From Staphylotrichum longicolle (taxonomy: Eukaryota > Ascomycota > Sordariomycetes > Sordariales > Chaetomiaceae), in assembly GCA_019096155.1 (NCBI GenBank), contig JAHCVI010000006.1, positions 2,170,001 to 2,234,000 of the forward strand: DNA of 64,000 nt, in the 5' to 3' direction. Position numbers and translations under genes: made by a program. Positions 46,576 to 57,955 of the stretch are shown piece after piece. Each line of letters starts with the position of its first letter. The first letter of the stretch is position 1. Under the pieces are notes generated by a model, which saw only the letters and a program-made list of their open reading frames with translations, ran no database searches and was not told the DNA's origin.

Positions 46576-47415
46576 ATGATCAATATCAAACTTACGTTAT
46601 ACGCGCTTGTGGCATCACTGCTTTTGGGATTTACACAGGCCAATCCTTTCCCGGGCTCTGGCGGCCCCGACCGCTGCCCGAGAAGAACTATCGCCGGCGT
46701 TTCGGTAGTTGACACACCCCTCGTCCGCGCCTCAATTCAGTATGCGCGGGACAACAGCGACGACGATTTGTACCGCCACGTCATGCGATCCTGGTTGTTC
46801 GGGTCTCTGATCGTGCAGCACAACAATACCTTGCAGACCATTGTGGACGCTGAAGTCCATGCAGTCTCCCTCATCTTGCATGACCTAGGCTTCGACCAGT
46901 CACCGAACTCAACCATTGTCACACTGGACCACCGGTTCGAAGTTGATGGTGCCATCGCCGCTCGCAAGTTTATCCGCGCCCATCGCCATGGTCGTCACTG
47001 GGAGGAACGTCGTGTGCAACTCGTGTGGGACGCTATTGCCCTTCATACAGAACCCAAGTTTTGCCTACTTCAAAGAGTCAGAAGTTGAAGTCGTGAGCAA
47101 ATCCGTGAACCTTGACTTTTCGGGACCTGCACTTGGAATATCTCAGGACGAATATACGGCGGTAGAGAAGGAATTTCCGCGCCAAAAGAATTTCAAGGAA
47201 ACCGTCATCCAGGGTGTGAGCTGGCTATGTCGGACAAAGCCCGAGACCACATATGGTGAGTTGCCACCGACTGATGTTGGAGTCCAACCATCTCCTTCGA
47301 CCCATCTAATCAGCCTTTAGACACTTTTATGCAGGCTTATGGGGAGAAGTTTGTGCCGGGATACTCAGCTGTGGGTCATCGAGCCGTTGATGCAGTTCTC
47401 GGGATGCCTTCCTGA
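46576..47415 (+). CDS. HD-domain protein (cyanamide hydratase-like) with signal peptide, one-base insertion
   Basis: From ATG 46576 the protein starts with a hydrophobic leader (INIKLTLYALVASLLLGFTQA) and continues with the HD-hydrolase pattern of fungal cyanamide hydratase-like proteins: DTPLVRASIQYARDNS, VMRSWLFGSLI, DAEVHAVSLILHDLGFD (metal-binding HD), RFEVDGAIAARKFIR, RRVQLVWDAIALHTEP. At 47053-47055 the frame shifts: the next frame reads SFAYFKESEVEVVSK and WLCRTKPETTY. Removing one C from the CCC run restores 257 aa in which the final intron (47256..47320) joins in phase; the last exon ends GYSAVGHRAVDAVLG. Known relatives hydrate cyanamide or isonitriles; the substrate here is unknown. 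Confidence 0.75.
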
Positions 47416-48110
47416 TTTGCAGTTGCGCTCGTGGCATCGATCTGATATATGCGGGGTACCTTGTCTTGCTCAGGTTTAGTCACCATAGTATGATGGATAG
47501 CTTTCCAATCTCCAACGATATGCAGGCGAATGCCCGTCAGCCGTTGAGCTGGCCCCTGTTGCGCGTTTTTGCAGAAGTCGAACCCCCTGTGGGAACCTGA
47601 GGCCCCAAGGACTCAGAGTTGAACAGAACTTGGAGCACTGCAGATACTCGATGTGCGCCACTGGTCTTTACGAGTAGAAGTAAGTCGGCGTAACTTCTAT
47701 ATACAGTTGCATACATTTTACATCGGGATGTCAGAAAACGGGAGGCATTCTAAAATATCAGGTTCCACGGCTGTCGCGTGCGGCGAGCGCGCATTACCGG
47801 TCTTCTCGACAGCACGACAAGTCCTTCATGCAGTGGATAGAGAATCCCGTGTGCACGATGCCGTCGTCCAGGCCCAGGGTGACGTGTGTCAGTGCAACAG
47901 AACAACTCGTGGTAAAGTATCCCTTTATATCAACGTCATGGCAATGTGCTGCTATCCTTGGGTAAAAGCTGGAGTTTCGCAACGAATGCCCTGTATCCAT
48001 TCTTTCTTGCCCGATCATGACGAAGTCGCCCGATCATGACGAAGTCTGTGCCAGGGATCAGACGCTCCAACCCGCCTGGGGGACATCTGTTTGGGCCGGA
48101 GTCATAACCC
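47416..48110. other. intergenic
   Basis: No gene seen. Contains a perfect 19-bp tandem duplication (48009..48046), listed separately. Confidence 0.5.
48009..48046 (+). repeat. 19-bp perfect tandem duplication
   Basis: The unit GCCCGATCATGACGAAGTC occurs twice without a mismatch, about 65 bp beyond the 3' end of the decayed secreted-protein gene. Confidence 0.9.
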
Positions 48111-48786
48111 CTAATTCTTTGAGCTGGAATGATAAATGCCCCACTCAATCTGGAGTCCTTCGGGGTCGCATGGCATGTATCCTCTCGTCCCGACCTTGTC
48201 AACCCCGTTGTCATTCCACTGGAAGCCAGCAATAGAATCGTCGACGAGATCCCGAATATCTGTGTCTCCAACGTAGAAGTTGGTTTGCTTGCCACCCTGA
48301 GGGCCGTTCATGTGAACGCCAAAAGCACAACTGCCATGGCGAGACAGCTCATGGTATCCCAGAACGCTGACAGTCCTTATAGTTTATAATGCTTGTTAGC
48401 CTCGTCTTCACCCTTGGTTTGCTAGTGAACCGCGTTGTTGGCTAAAGACTGACCACACGCCCCCCATGTCAGCGACTCTATCACGCAGTTGTCTGCAGTC
48501 GCTAACTAACGGCGAGGCTGCACTGCCCCGATCCTCGAAAATTTGAACCGCCGCAACAGTTCACCCCGTGGGGCAGATGTGATGCAGCTGTTTTGACTAC
48601 TGCTGTGCTTCCCCAAGTCACGGGTGTGGCGTTGCTATACCAAAGACCCTCAGTAACTTGAATGCTTCCTGCTGGCAGGCTAGCGTTAGTTGTTGAACTG
48701 TTCCCGTTGTTTAACGGTTTCTCTGGGGTGCATTGCACACTGCCGATTGTTGTGGCAGTTGCCAAGACGAGGGCAAGGAATTGCAT
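48111..48786 (-). pseudogene. decayed small secreted Cys-containing protein
   Basis: Starts at ATG 48786 with a signal peptide (MQFLALVLATATTIGSVQC), an Asn/Ser/Thr-rich segment, then a Cys-containing region (GVNCCGGSNF). The first frame ends at TAG where GTTA is present twice in tandem (48501-48510); downstream the neighbouring frame continues the domain. A probable intron (branch CTAAC near 48397) precedes the final coding part, which contains NFYVGDTDIRDLVDDSIAGF, VDKVGTRGYM and EWGIYHSSS and ends at 48111. A TATATA element lies 95 bp upstream. The general look is of a secreted effector or killer-protein-like family, but I cannot assign one and infer no activity. The 4-bp duplication is a real frame-breaking lesion unless an unusual intron removes it. 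Confidence 0.55.
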
Positions 48787-48880
48787 GGTGATGATATCGG
48801 TAAGCAAATGGAGATACAATGTTGGGCAGAGCAGTTGATGAATACCTAAGTCTGGGGGTTTGAAGAATGGGACTCGGTGT

Positions 48881-48886
48881 TATATA
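48881..48886 (-). promoter_or_regulatory. TATA box of the secreted-protein pseudogene
   Basis: TATATA 95 bp upstream of the ATG at 48786. Confidence 0.4.
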
Positions 48887-49742
48887 CCCCATCACGCAGT
48901 GTTTTCTTGTCAACTAGTTGCTGTGAGCCAGCGTGTCATTCCAATAATTCTTCTTTGTGGTCTTTGTTGGAGTCGGGCAGGTGATAGCTGAGATTCTGCT
49001 GTGGCCCTTAGTCTGAACTTCAAGTCCCGTAAGTACCTCTCTTCAAGTTACAAGATCTTTGTTCTCAGGAAGCTAACTGCCACCCCGCCACGCTAGTCAG
49101 GCGTCGTTGCAGAAAGGAAGACAGAAGAAGTATCTAATAAAGTCATCATTTTTCGCCAACACCTGACAGCTTGTGCCTCTTGAATTGTATCATTCTGCTC
49201 ATCGAGATTGAATAAATCTAGGGCTCGTCTTCCAAATCTTTCAACGCACCTCCAGTTGGAACGTCTTGGACAGCTCCGACCTTGGAGTGTTAGACCCGTC
49301 ATCCGTTATGTTGAGTTGCTCGACTCCATTCCAGACGTCATCCAGTTTGAAAGACTCATACATCCGACCGTTTCTCCCGATACACCCTTGGTCTTATCTC
49401 TTCCCATCAAGCAAGCGGCCAAAGCGTTTCCATGGGCTCACTGCCGACAAGGAGACGCCGGTCTCTGCGGCTTTGCTTGGGCACGAGTGGATCCGTCACC
49501 CGGATCGTCCCGGAGTTCGGCTCGCGAGCTTGAGCAGTGGACATGATTCAAGGCTGACGTACATGTTGGAGCCCATTGTTGACTCGCGCAGACAGTACAG
49601 GTTGTCCACTACGGAGCGACAAGCCGCAGTGCGCTGTTCGCGTCGCGAGGGCCCTTCCTGCATCCGATCGCCGCGGAAAGATGCACCAGTTCCGGAGTAT
49701 ACTGACCAGTTCTCACCAACGTCGACCTTCCCCAAGTTCAGA

Positions 49743-49749
49743 TATAAAA
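49743..49749 (+). promoter_or_regulatory. TATA box of the NRPS-like gene
   Basis: TATAAAA 94 bp before the ATG at 49843. Confidence 0.5.
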
Positions 49750-49842
49750 GCAAACGGTAGAGGAGCACTGCATTGGCAAGCCCTTTTCTGTCCCAATTCG
49801 CATTTCAAGTGACCATATCTGTCCTCAGATCAGACTAGCATC

Positions 49843-52800
49843 ATGGCCTCTACCCCCGCAGCCAGCACCACACCCAGGTACGGCAAACGACTGATTGTTA
49901 ACATCGTCGATGAGCGCGCCCAGAGCGAGCCGGACCGAGAGTGGGCGTCGGTTCCCAACTCATCCAATCCCAAGACGGCTGGAAGAAGATCACCTACAAG
50001 CAGACCGCCAACGCCGTCAACCGCGTCGCCCACAAGCTCGTTGAATCGACTGGGCTCCCGGAAAAGGGGAATTCCCCACCGTCGCATACATTGGTCCCAA
50101 CGATGTTCGCTACCTCGTCTTCACGCTCGGGGCTGTGAAAGCAGGTTACCAAGCTCTCTTCATCTCGCCGCGCAACTCACAAGAGGGCCAGCTCAACCTG
50201 TTTGAGCTCACCAACTGCCACGCCATCTGGTTCGACGCGGCCTACAAGGATATGGTTCAGTCGTGGATGCAAGAGCGAGACATGCATGCCCGCATGACGT
50301 TCCCAATCAATGCATGGTTTGCCGAGGAACCCGTCGAGCCGTATCCGTACCACAAGACGTTTGAGGAGGCCGAGTGGGATCCGTTGCTGATTTTGCACAC
50401 CAGCGGCAGCACAGGGTTTCCGAAACCAATTGTGGCGAGGCATGGCATGTTGGCAATTGGGGACAAGTTTCATACCCTCGGCGAATGGAAGGGCAGGACA
50501 TTGTGGCTTAATGAGATGGCACGGCGGTCGCGTAGGATCATGCATCCAAGTAAGTGGTCCAAAACACTCGACGTGCACGCCTTGAGTTAACAAAGGGTTT
50601 GTCTGCAGTGCCTCTCTACCATGCCGCAGCTTTGTACATCTCGTTGCTGATGATCCATTACTGGGATGTCCCGGCTTGTTTTGGCATCGGAGATCGGCCC
50701 CTCTCTGTGGATATGGTCGAGGCGTATCTGAAATATGCAGATGTCGACGCAATTATCTTGCCGCCTGCGCTTTTGGAGGACTTGAGTCAGTCGCAAGACT
50801 CCATAGCCGCTCTCAAGAAGTTGGCGTATGTGGGCTTTGGGGGAGGTAAGCATCGACAACTTGATTGCGCTTGGCCGAACCGCCATCACAAGGGCATCCC
50901 GTTGACGTGTTATTTGACAGGCAACCTCTCCCCTGAAGCAGGAGACAGACTTGTCAGAAATGACGTGACGCTGTTGAATGTCATCTCAGCAACAGAGTAG
51001 GCGTCTACCGATCCCGCGGAGGAATGATCGTGACTAATTGGAGCAGATTTACACCGTTTCCGATCTACTGGCAGCCGAAACCAGAGCTCTGGAGGTACTT
51101 TATTTACAATTCAGAGCTTTTCGGTTGCGAGTGGAGAGAGTCGACAGAGGAACACGCATATGAGCAAGTCATCGTGCGCAAGGATAAAAACCCTGGCTGT
51201 CAAGGCTTCTTCTACACCTTTCCCGATGCGAAGGAGTACCGGACAAAAGACCTGTACAAACCGCATCCATCACTCCCTGACCACTGGATTTACCACGGCC
51301 GGGCCGACAACATCATTGTCTTCTCGAACGGCGAGAAGCTCAACCCGGCCTCGATAGAGAACATCATGATGGAACATCCCGGGATCAAGGGCGCAATCGT
51401 GGTTGGCAGCAACCGCTTTCAGCCGGCGCTCATCCTCGAGCCGGTAGACTACCCCAAGACCAAGGAAGAGGCCAAGAAATTCATTGACGAAGTCTGGCCG
51501 GTGGTGGTGAAAGCGAACAAGGAGACGGTCGCCCACGGACAGATTGGGCGCCAGTTCATTGCGCTCTCGAATCCAGAAAAACCATTCCTTCGAGCAGGCA
51601 AGGGGACCGTGCAGCGTGCTGGGACCATTCGCATGTACAAGGACGAGATTGACAGAATCTACGAGCATGTCGACGAAGTTGCGCCGTCCGAGGCGCTCAA
51701 GCTAGACCTCAGCTCCGCAGAGGCGTTGACCAAGTCGATTGAGATCCTCTTCGAGAGGTTTCTGCGGGCCCCCAAGCTCGAGCCGGATACTGACTTCTTC
51801 ACGGTGGGGATCGACTCCATGCAAGTCATCAACGCGTCTCGACTGCTCCGCGGGGGGTTAGAAGCAGCCGGGGTTACAGTGGACGCCTCAGCCCTGGCTA
51901 CGCGGGTGATTTACGGTCACCCCACCTCGAGACGGCTGGCGGAGTATCTGTTCTCGGTCGTGAACAAAGACGGCCAAGACGCGACGACTGGTGAAGCAGA
52001 GGATGAGGACCACGCCATGGAAGCAATCTTGGAAAAGTACAGCAGGGACATGCCCGAGGCGCGAGCCGACAAACCACCACCGGCAGACGAGGGCCAAGTG
52101 ATTGTGATCACAGGGACTACGGGTGCCCTTGGTTCCTACATGCTCGACCTTGCGTCAACCTGTCCGCGAGTCAAGAAGATCATCTGCCTCAACCGCTCCG
52201 ACGACGCTGCAGAAAGACAGAAAAAGGCCAATACTGACCGCGGCCTGAACATCGACTTTTCCAAAGCCGAGTTTCTGCGTGCCGATCTCTCGCGTTTTGA
52301 TCTGGGACTTGACAAGCAGACGTACGAAACGATGCTCCAAGAGGTCGATCGTGTCATCCACAACCAGTGGCCCGTCAATTTCAACATGCCGGTTGAGTCC
52401 TTTGAGCCGCACATCCGCGGGGTACGCAACCTGGCCGACTTCAGCTGCAAGGCGTCGAAGCGCGTTCCCATCGTCTTCATCTCGTCTATCGCCACCGTGG
52501 ACGCGTGGAAGAAGCCTGAGCCGGTGCCAGAGCGCTCCCTCCACGACCTCGACATCAGCACTGGTGGCTACGGCCGGTCCAAGCTAGTGAGCAGTCTGAT
52601 TCTGGAAAAGGCCAGTGAAGTTTCAGGCGTCCCAACCGAGATTATCCGTGTCGGCCAAATCGGCGGCCCCAGCAGTGAGAAAGGTTTCTGGAACCGGCAG
52701 GAGTGGCTCCCGAGCATCATCGCAAGCTCGGTATATCTGGGTATTCTTCCCGACAGTCTTGGGCAGATGACAACAGTCGACTGGACACTGATCGAGGGCA

Positions 52801-53198
52801 TTGCCAAGCTTGTGCTTGAAGTGTCAGGAGTGACGTGCAAGGTCCCTATCGACGACATCAACGGATATTTCCACGGCATCAACCCGCGCACGACGCAGTG
52901 GAGCAGTCTCGCAAAAGCCGTCAAGGAGTTTTACGGCGACCGCATTAAGAAACTGGTCAGTCTCGACGAATGGGTCAGCGCGCTGGAGAAAAGCCAGGCC
53001 AAGGCTGAGGATATCAGCAAGAATCCTGGGGTAAAGCTCCTGGATACTTACAAGACATGGGCCAGAGCAGCAAAGGAGGGGCAGCACTACGTCGCCATGG
53101 ACACAAACCGCACCACGAGCCGAAGCAAGACGATGCGCGAGATGGAGGCCATCAAGCCCGATCTGATGAAGAACTGGTGCAGACAATGGGGTTTCTAG
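49843..53198 (+). CDS. NRPS-like adenylate-forming reductase (A-T-R)
   Basis: Activates a carboxylic acid as AMP ester, loads it on a carrier Ser and reduces it to an aldehyde or alcohol. Exons 49843..50549, 50609..50845, 50921..50996 and 51047..53198. Domains: AMP-binding (LILHTSGSTGFPKPIV, LNVISATEFTPFPIYWQ, HGRADNIIVFSNGEKLNP), carrier (DFFTVGIDSMQVINASRLL, Ser of GIDSM is the phosphopantetheine site), NAD(P)-binding thioester reductase (VITGTTGALGSYMLD, VFISSIATVDAW, GGYGRSKLVSSLIL). Exon 1 has two frame breaks, at the C-run 49969-49971 and the G-run 50066-50069. Adding one base at each restores a 1057-aa protein and exactly the phase intron 1 needs, so these look like homopolymer miscalls. 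Acid substrate unknown. A transporter lies convergently 300 bp away. Confidence 0.88.
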
Positions 53199-53499
53199 GA
53201 AGGAGTAAACGGGAGGAGTTTGGGTTGGTTTGTCAGATACATACAAGTTGCCGCAAAACTTCGGGGTGCCTTGAGAAGAGTTTGGGTGGTTCAAGAAGAA
53301 TCCGGGGAGAAAAGATGGCATGTCGGATTCGGGCGAGATTGACCGCACTAGACCTAACCCTCATTGGTTATCTGCCCCCTTTCCCACTTCGCATCATGAT
53401 GCCCCCAACCCACCGCGTGTTATGGATTTCTGCTACTTCCTAGATCCGCCTCTCCAAATGACGCAAGATCTCCTCTCAAACCATGATTGCGCAATGACC
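53199..53499. other. convergent intergenic spacer
   Basis: 300 bp between the convergent reductase and transporter genes; nothing seen. Confidence 0.5.
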
Positions 53500-55369
53500 T
53501 TACGCCTTCCGCACGGCCTCAACTAGTTCAACTGTCTCCTTCGAGTCCGCCATCACCACATCCCGGTTTTTTACCTCCTTCAGCGCCTCATCCATGATGT
53601 GCGTCTTTGTCGTCTTGAACTTCCATGCGGAGATCCTTCTCTCAAAAAGCTCATCAATCTCCTCCAGAGTGCGGCCTTTCAGTTCTGGAAGGCATAGGAA
53701 GAAGAAGATGCCGCAGGCAAAATTTGAACCGGCCCAGATGTACCCATACTTTGCTCCCTACTCACAGAGTCAGTGCCAGCCCCCTTCCCCAAAGTCAAGA
53801 AAAGAAACGTACCCAGTTCATGTTCTCAGGGTTGATAAAGTACGGCGAGCAGAACCCGGTCAGCCACGCGAGGAAGTAGCCCAAGCTGATGGCGGAGCCG
53901 ACAGTCCAAGACCTGAGCCTCGTGCTTACCAGCTCGGTAGCCACAGGGTAGCTGGCCGCACCAACGAAAGCGTTGTACGCAAACATGTACAAGGACGTAA
54001 AGGCAATGAGGCAGTTCCGCGCAACCAGTGTGCCAGCCGATGTGGTGGCTGTGATGGCGACAATCAACATACACAAGCCTTGGGTGAGGGAGCCGATCAT
54101 CATGATGCTACGGCGCCCGACGACGTGACGCATCAGGTAAATGCCGAGGTTCACGCCGACGAAGCCGAGACAAGACTTCATGACGGAGTACTTGAAGGCC
54201 TCGTCGACAGTTAGGCCGGAAACGACCATGAAGTATGTCGTGTAGCTGATGAGGAACCAAGAGCCGCTAAATTCTGGTTAGACTCTGGGGGTCTTTGGCA
54301 CTGAGAAACCGAACAACATACCTTCCGGTTTGGGCTATTTAGGGTCAGCAATGAGGAGACCTTGATGGCCAGTTGAAGTGGGAAGACTTACTTGCAAACT
54401 CCGAAGCACAGCAGCGTGCGGCGCAGGTTGCTCCCTGTTTCTGAGCATCAGCCATCGGTTGTCGAACCATGTTACTTGCACAGCACGTACCCTGAACATA
54501 TCCAGAGCCCCAACCGAGCTGGCGGACCTCTTCTCTTCCTCAATACCTTGACCATCTCCACCCACTCCAGTTCAAACTGCTCTTCGTTGAGCGAGTCACT
54601 CCTCAACACCTCGAGTGCCTTCCGCCCCTCCTCCAGCTTGCCCTTATTCACCAAATATCTGGGTGACTCAGGAACAAAGAAAAACCCACCGCCAGGAGGG
54701 CCGGCACGATGAACTGAATCCCCAGCGGGATCTGGTATGACCCTTGCTCAGCATCTTCGACGTGACGTTGGTCACGGCAGCGCCCACGATGCTCCCGATG
54801 GTGACCCACTCCGAGAAACGCAACCAGCACGGCACGAAGGTGGGCCGGTGCCGCCTCGGCGCAGTAGATGTTGGAGAACGTCACCAGGAACCCATTGCCA
54901 ATGCCCAGAACCAGGCGGCCAAGGTACACGACGCCCCAGTTTGTGGTGCCGATCTGGATGGCCGCACCGGCGGCCGTAAGCAGGCACGCGAGCCACAGCG
55001 CGGGTTTGCGGCCGAAGAAATGGGCAAACGCGCCGGCGGTGATGGAGGACAGAAAGGCGCCCAGGGTGAGCAGAGAGCCGATGAGTTGTTGGAAGGTTCT
55101 CTGTTGTGCTGGTGTTAGAAAGATGCTTGAAATAAGCAAGGCGTGGGTGGCCGGCTCACATCAATTCCGTAGCCGCCCCTGAGATTCGGATCCGGGTACC
55201 CAAACACCTGGAGAAAGCCAGGCATGGCTTGAAGGCTGGCGAGGCAGGCGGAGTCAAGGCCATACTGCATGTTGGCCACGGCCACAATGGCGCACATCAT
55301 CAGACATTTTCTGTTTGCCCATAGTGATGTCTCTGGTAGGCGTAGCGTGGTATCCGTCGCCCCGGCCAT
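53500..55369 (-). CDS. MFS sugar transporter (hexose type) with multiple homopolymer frame breaks
   Basis: The order along the minus strand matches a fungal sugar porter. Start at 55369 (MAGATDTTLRLPE); QYGLDSACLASLQAMPGFL in TM1; GAFAHFFGRKPAL (loop 2-3 motif); GRLVLGIGNGFLVTFSNIYCAE; PESPRYLVNKGKLEE; then EKRSASSVGALDMFR before TM7; FMVVSGLTVDEAF; RSIMMIGSL; FTSLYMFAYNAFVGAASYPVATEL; and the final PELKGRTLEEIDELFE near TM12, ending at 53500. Several introns separate exons (for example GTACGTTT after 53807). At least four places shift frame by one base, all at runs: AAA 54816-54818, CCC 54741-54743, A5 54680-54684, CC 54546-54547, and perhaps CCC 54490-54492. Two of them compensate within 80 bp. 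Either consensus error or a pseudogene. Substrate unknown. Confidence 0.75.
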
Positions 55370-57680
55370 CGTGTCTCCGTCAGCCTAGAAACTTTGCGAT
55401 GTTGTGGTCTGAGAGTGCTGTGATCGAGCAACAACGAGGTGGAAACCTGGGTCGAAAGAAGCTCAAACAGGAGCTTAATATCTGCAGTCGTATTGGGGCT
55501 CCAACTACCAGGGCGGGCCGAGCGTTGGGACTAGTTGGGGTCAACGGTCAGCTCCTCCTCGCAGAGACGCTGGCTCCGGTGTGGGGAAACTGCCGGGCGC
55601 CTTCTCCCCGCAGCAGCTTGTCTCTGATCCTGCCCTGGTTTGTCAGAAGCAGTGACAAAATAAGCCTCCGGGAATAGTGTCACTCGAATCCTCCCGGCGC
55701 TCGGTAGTTGAAAAACAACCGAACAGTGTCCCATGACAGATAAGACGTTGGCGCTTTGTTCGTCAACCAAACTTGCCTCAATCCCCCGCTCGAACTGGCT
55801 ATGTTAGCACTTGACACATTTCCACTTGTGTGATGGACAGCATGCCAGCTGCGGAAACCGGTGTCCACTTCTGTGACCCTTTCTCAGCTCTGGTGCTCGA
55901 TACACGACTTGGTTTACCTGTCCTAGGTCCGTCTTGTTCCCGTGTCAGCATGAGAGTTTGGGCCTAGGACAACTAACTCAAAGATGTGCTGAATGCGCAC
56001 GGCTGGGTCAAACGGAGGCAAGGATAAAGTACCATGGTGTCCTTGACAACCTACGAGTCCATTAGCCCGGCCCGGATTCTGCGAAGCACAAAGTTGCAAC
56101 AGACACTGCCAGTATTAGCGGATCGGCAAGGAAGAGCGAAGACCTGCTATACTACCAACCTTGCAACGAGCCCTCTTCTAACTCCTTCTCATCCACTAGA
56201 AGGTAATGGTGCTTATTCAAGGTTATGCAAAGCGGCTTGATGGCCATCATCCTTCTAGTCGAGTGCGCTGCCGAAGAGGCGGAGGCTGCCGTCAATCGGC
56301 CAAAGGACAAGCCGACATCTCGGAGTGTTCAGCACAATCGGTCAGGAACTGCGCGATGATGCCTCGCGGGGTCGGTTCATCATCAAGTGGAGTGCGTCTC
56401 AGAGTAAGTGGGCGACCCAGCTCGGGTTAGATTCAAGAGCGACTCGAGTCGCATCATTGCAATAACACTCGACTAGGAAGGGGATGCCGTAGAGCGTAGA
56501 TAGGTAGCCACTCAAAGTGTGAGTGGCGTCGCACCGGTATTCTGGGGACCCAAACCAAAATCATGGAGATGCAGACTCGCCAAGAGAAATCACTGTCAAC
56601 CAAGACAAAAGCCCCTCTTGGTGTTTTCTTCAGCGTAAGAACCCGAGGCACAACAGGGCTTGGTGTGAACGGGCCTGTGCCCTGTGGTCTCTCCCTTCAT
56701 CCCATGTCCGGGGCGCGAAGCGCTTTTTTATAACGGACCTCGAGTCTCTCTGCACGCGGTCCACAGCCGGCATTCCAAAGGTAGAAGGAGTGGTTTCCCC
56801 TGGTCCACGAGCAATTATTGTCCAGGGCTGTTTGGGACCATGGCCGTTTGGGACCATGGCCGATGCTGCATGCGTGACTTCGTCTTCATATTCTGGGGCT
56901 GCGGCATGCAAAAGCTGCCGTAAAGGATTGTTTACACCATGCTTTCTCATTTCCAGAATGTAAAACTGGCGAATGATCTGCATCGAGGTCGACTCGTGAA
57001 TTCGAGATGCGGATGCGTCAAGTTCTTCGACGAGCAGGCCATAGAAAAGGATGGAATATCCGAGCCAGCATTTGGTCACCGCCACTGAAAGGCTGTTGGG
57101 GCGGTAAAAACGAGCGCCAAAAATCAAGGCATACGGGGCCTCGGGGGCCTACTGATGATGGAGAAGAGGGTTGAAGTTTGTTCTTTGTACATACATGTAA
57201 TGTGTTTCGGTCACTTGAAATTGTTAGGAGATCTATGTAAGGGTGGGTTAGGGTTGTGCTTCGGTCTTTCATCCTCTCAGCCTGGAACTCCTTGAAAGTC
57301 ACTGAACAACGCAGCGGCCAAAAGGACGAGTCAAACAATCTAAGACATGATCAAACTCTGGCCCTTGGGCTTCTCGCAGAGCCTTACCCAGGGTCGGAGC
57401 TTTTCTGAGGGTTATTCAAACTCTCCGTCATCACTCAGTGCGAGCGATGCTGAGATCCAATGTTTAACAGAAAGGGGTATCATATTCTTTTGCACGGCAT
57501 GGGAAACAGCCACTGCCGACACATAATCTCCCATTGAATCTGTCTTCCTAGCCACAAAGACCCTAGTTTCCTCCACCACAACACCCCTGCATTATCCCAT
57601 GCTTAACAAACATTAAGCCAATAATCCATCCATTACACCCCACATACCCATCCAACCCTCGCTAGGACAGCAACGTCCAT
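55370..57680. other. 2.3 kb region without a supported gene
   Basis: The longest frame (minus, 56630..57127, 165 codons) has a plausible-looking middle (CWLGYSILFYGLLVEELDAS) but no recognisable domain and no clear start; it could be a remnant. Contains a 16-bp tandem duplication at 56830..56861. Confidence 0.45.
56830..56861 (+). repeat. 16-bp perfect tandem duplication
   Basis: Unit GTTTGGGACCATGGCC repeated twice without mismatch, non-coding context. Confidence 0.85.
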
Positions 57681-57955
57681 TTAGGCCTTAGTGGTGGTGG
57701 TGGTGGCAGCAGCCACGTTGGTACGGGTCTGCTGAAGGTTGATCGAGATGCCGGAGAGCCCGCTAATGCTGCCGCCGAGACCCTGGCGCTTGTGGAAGCG
57801 CTTGTTGGCCTGGGCGGTGGAAGTGGCGCCGGCGGTGACGACGGACACACCGGTGGGGAGAGTGACACCCCGAGGAGGGTGACACCGGAGGGAAGAGAGA
57901 TGGTGACCTGAGCCGAGGCGGCGGCGAAAAGAGCGGCGAAGATAGCGAACTGCAT
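57681..57955 (-). CDS. small secreted protein with Kex2-type sites, one-base frameshift
   Basis: Starts MQFAIFAALFAAASAQ, a clean signal peptide, followed by VTISLPSGVTLL. At the C-run 57868-57871 (GGGG on the coding strand) the frame breaks. The next frame reads GVTLPTGVSVVTAGATSTAQ, then ANKRFHKRQGLGGS with two basic (KR) sites, a Gly/Ser-rich part and a Thr run, ending TAA 57681. Adding one G gives 91 aa. The KR sites suggest Kex2 cleavage, as in peptide precursors or hydrophobic cell-wall proteins; the repeated SGVTL/GVTLPTG unit straddles the lesion. A TATATA element lies about 90 bp upstream. Not a known family to me. Confidence 0.65.

Larger units (their letters stand above)
48787..49842. 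other. intergenic between divergent genes
   Basis: A 164-codon frame at 49266 shows no domain or good start. The right end holds the promoter of the NRPS-like gene. Confidence 0.45.
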
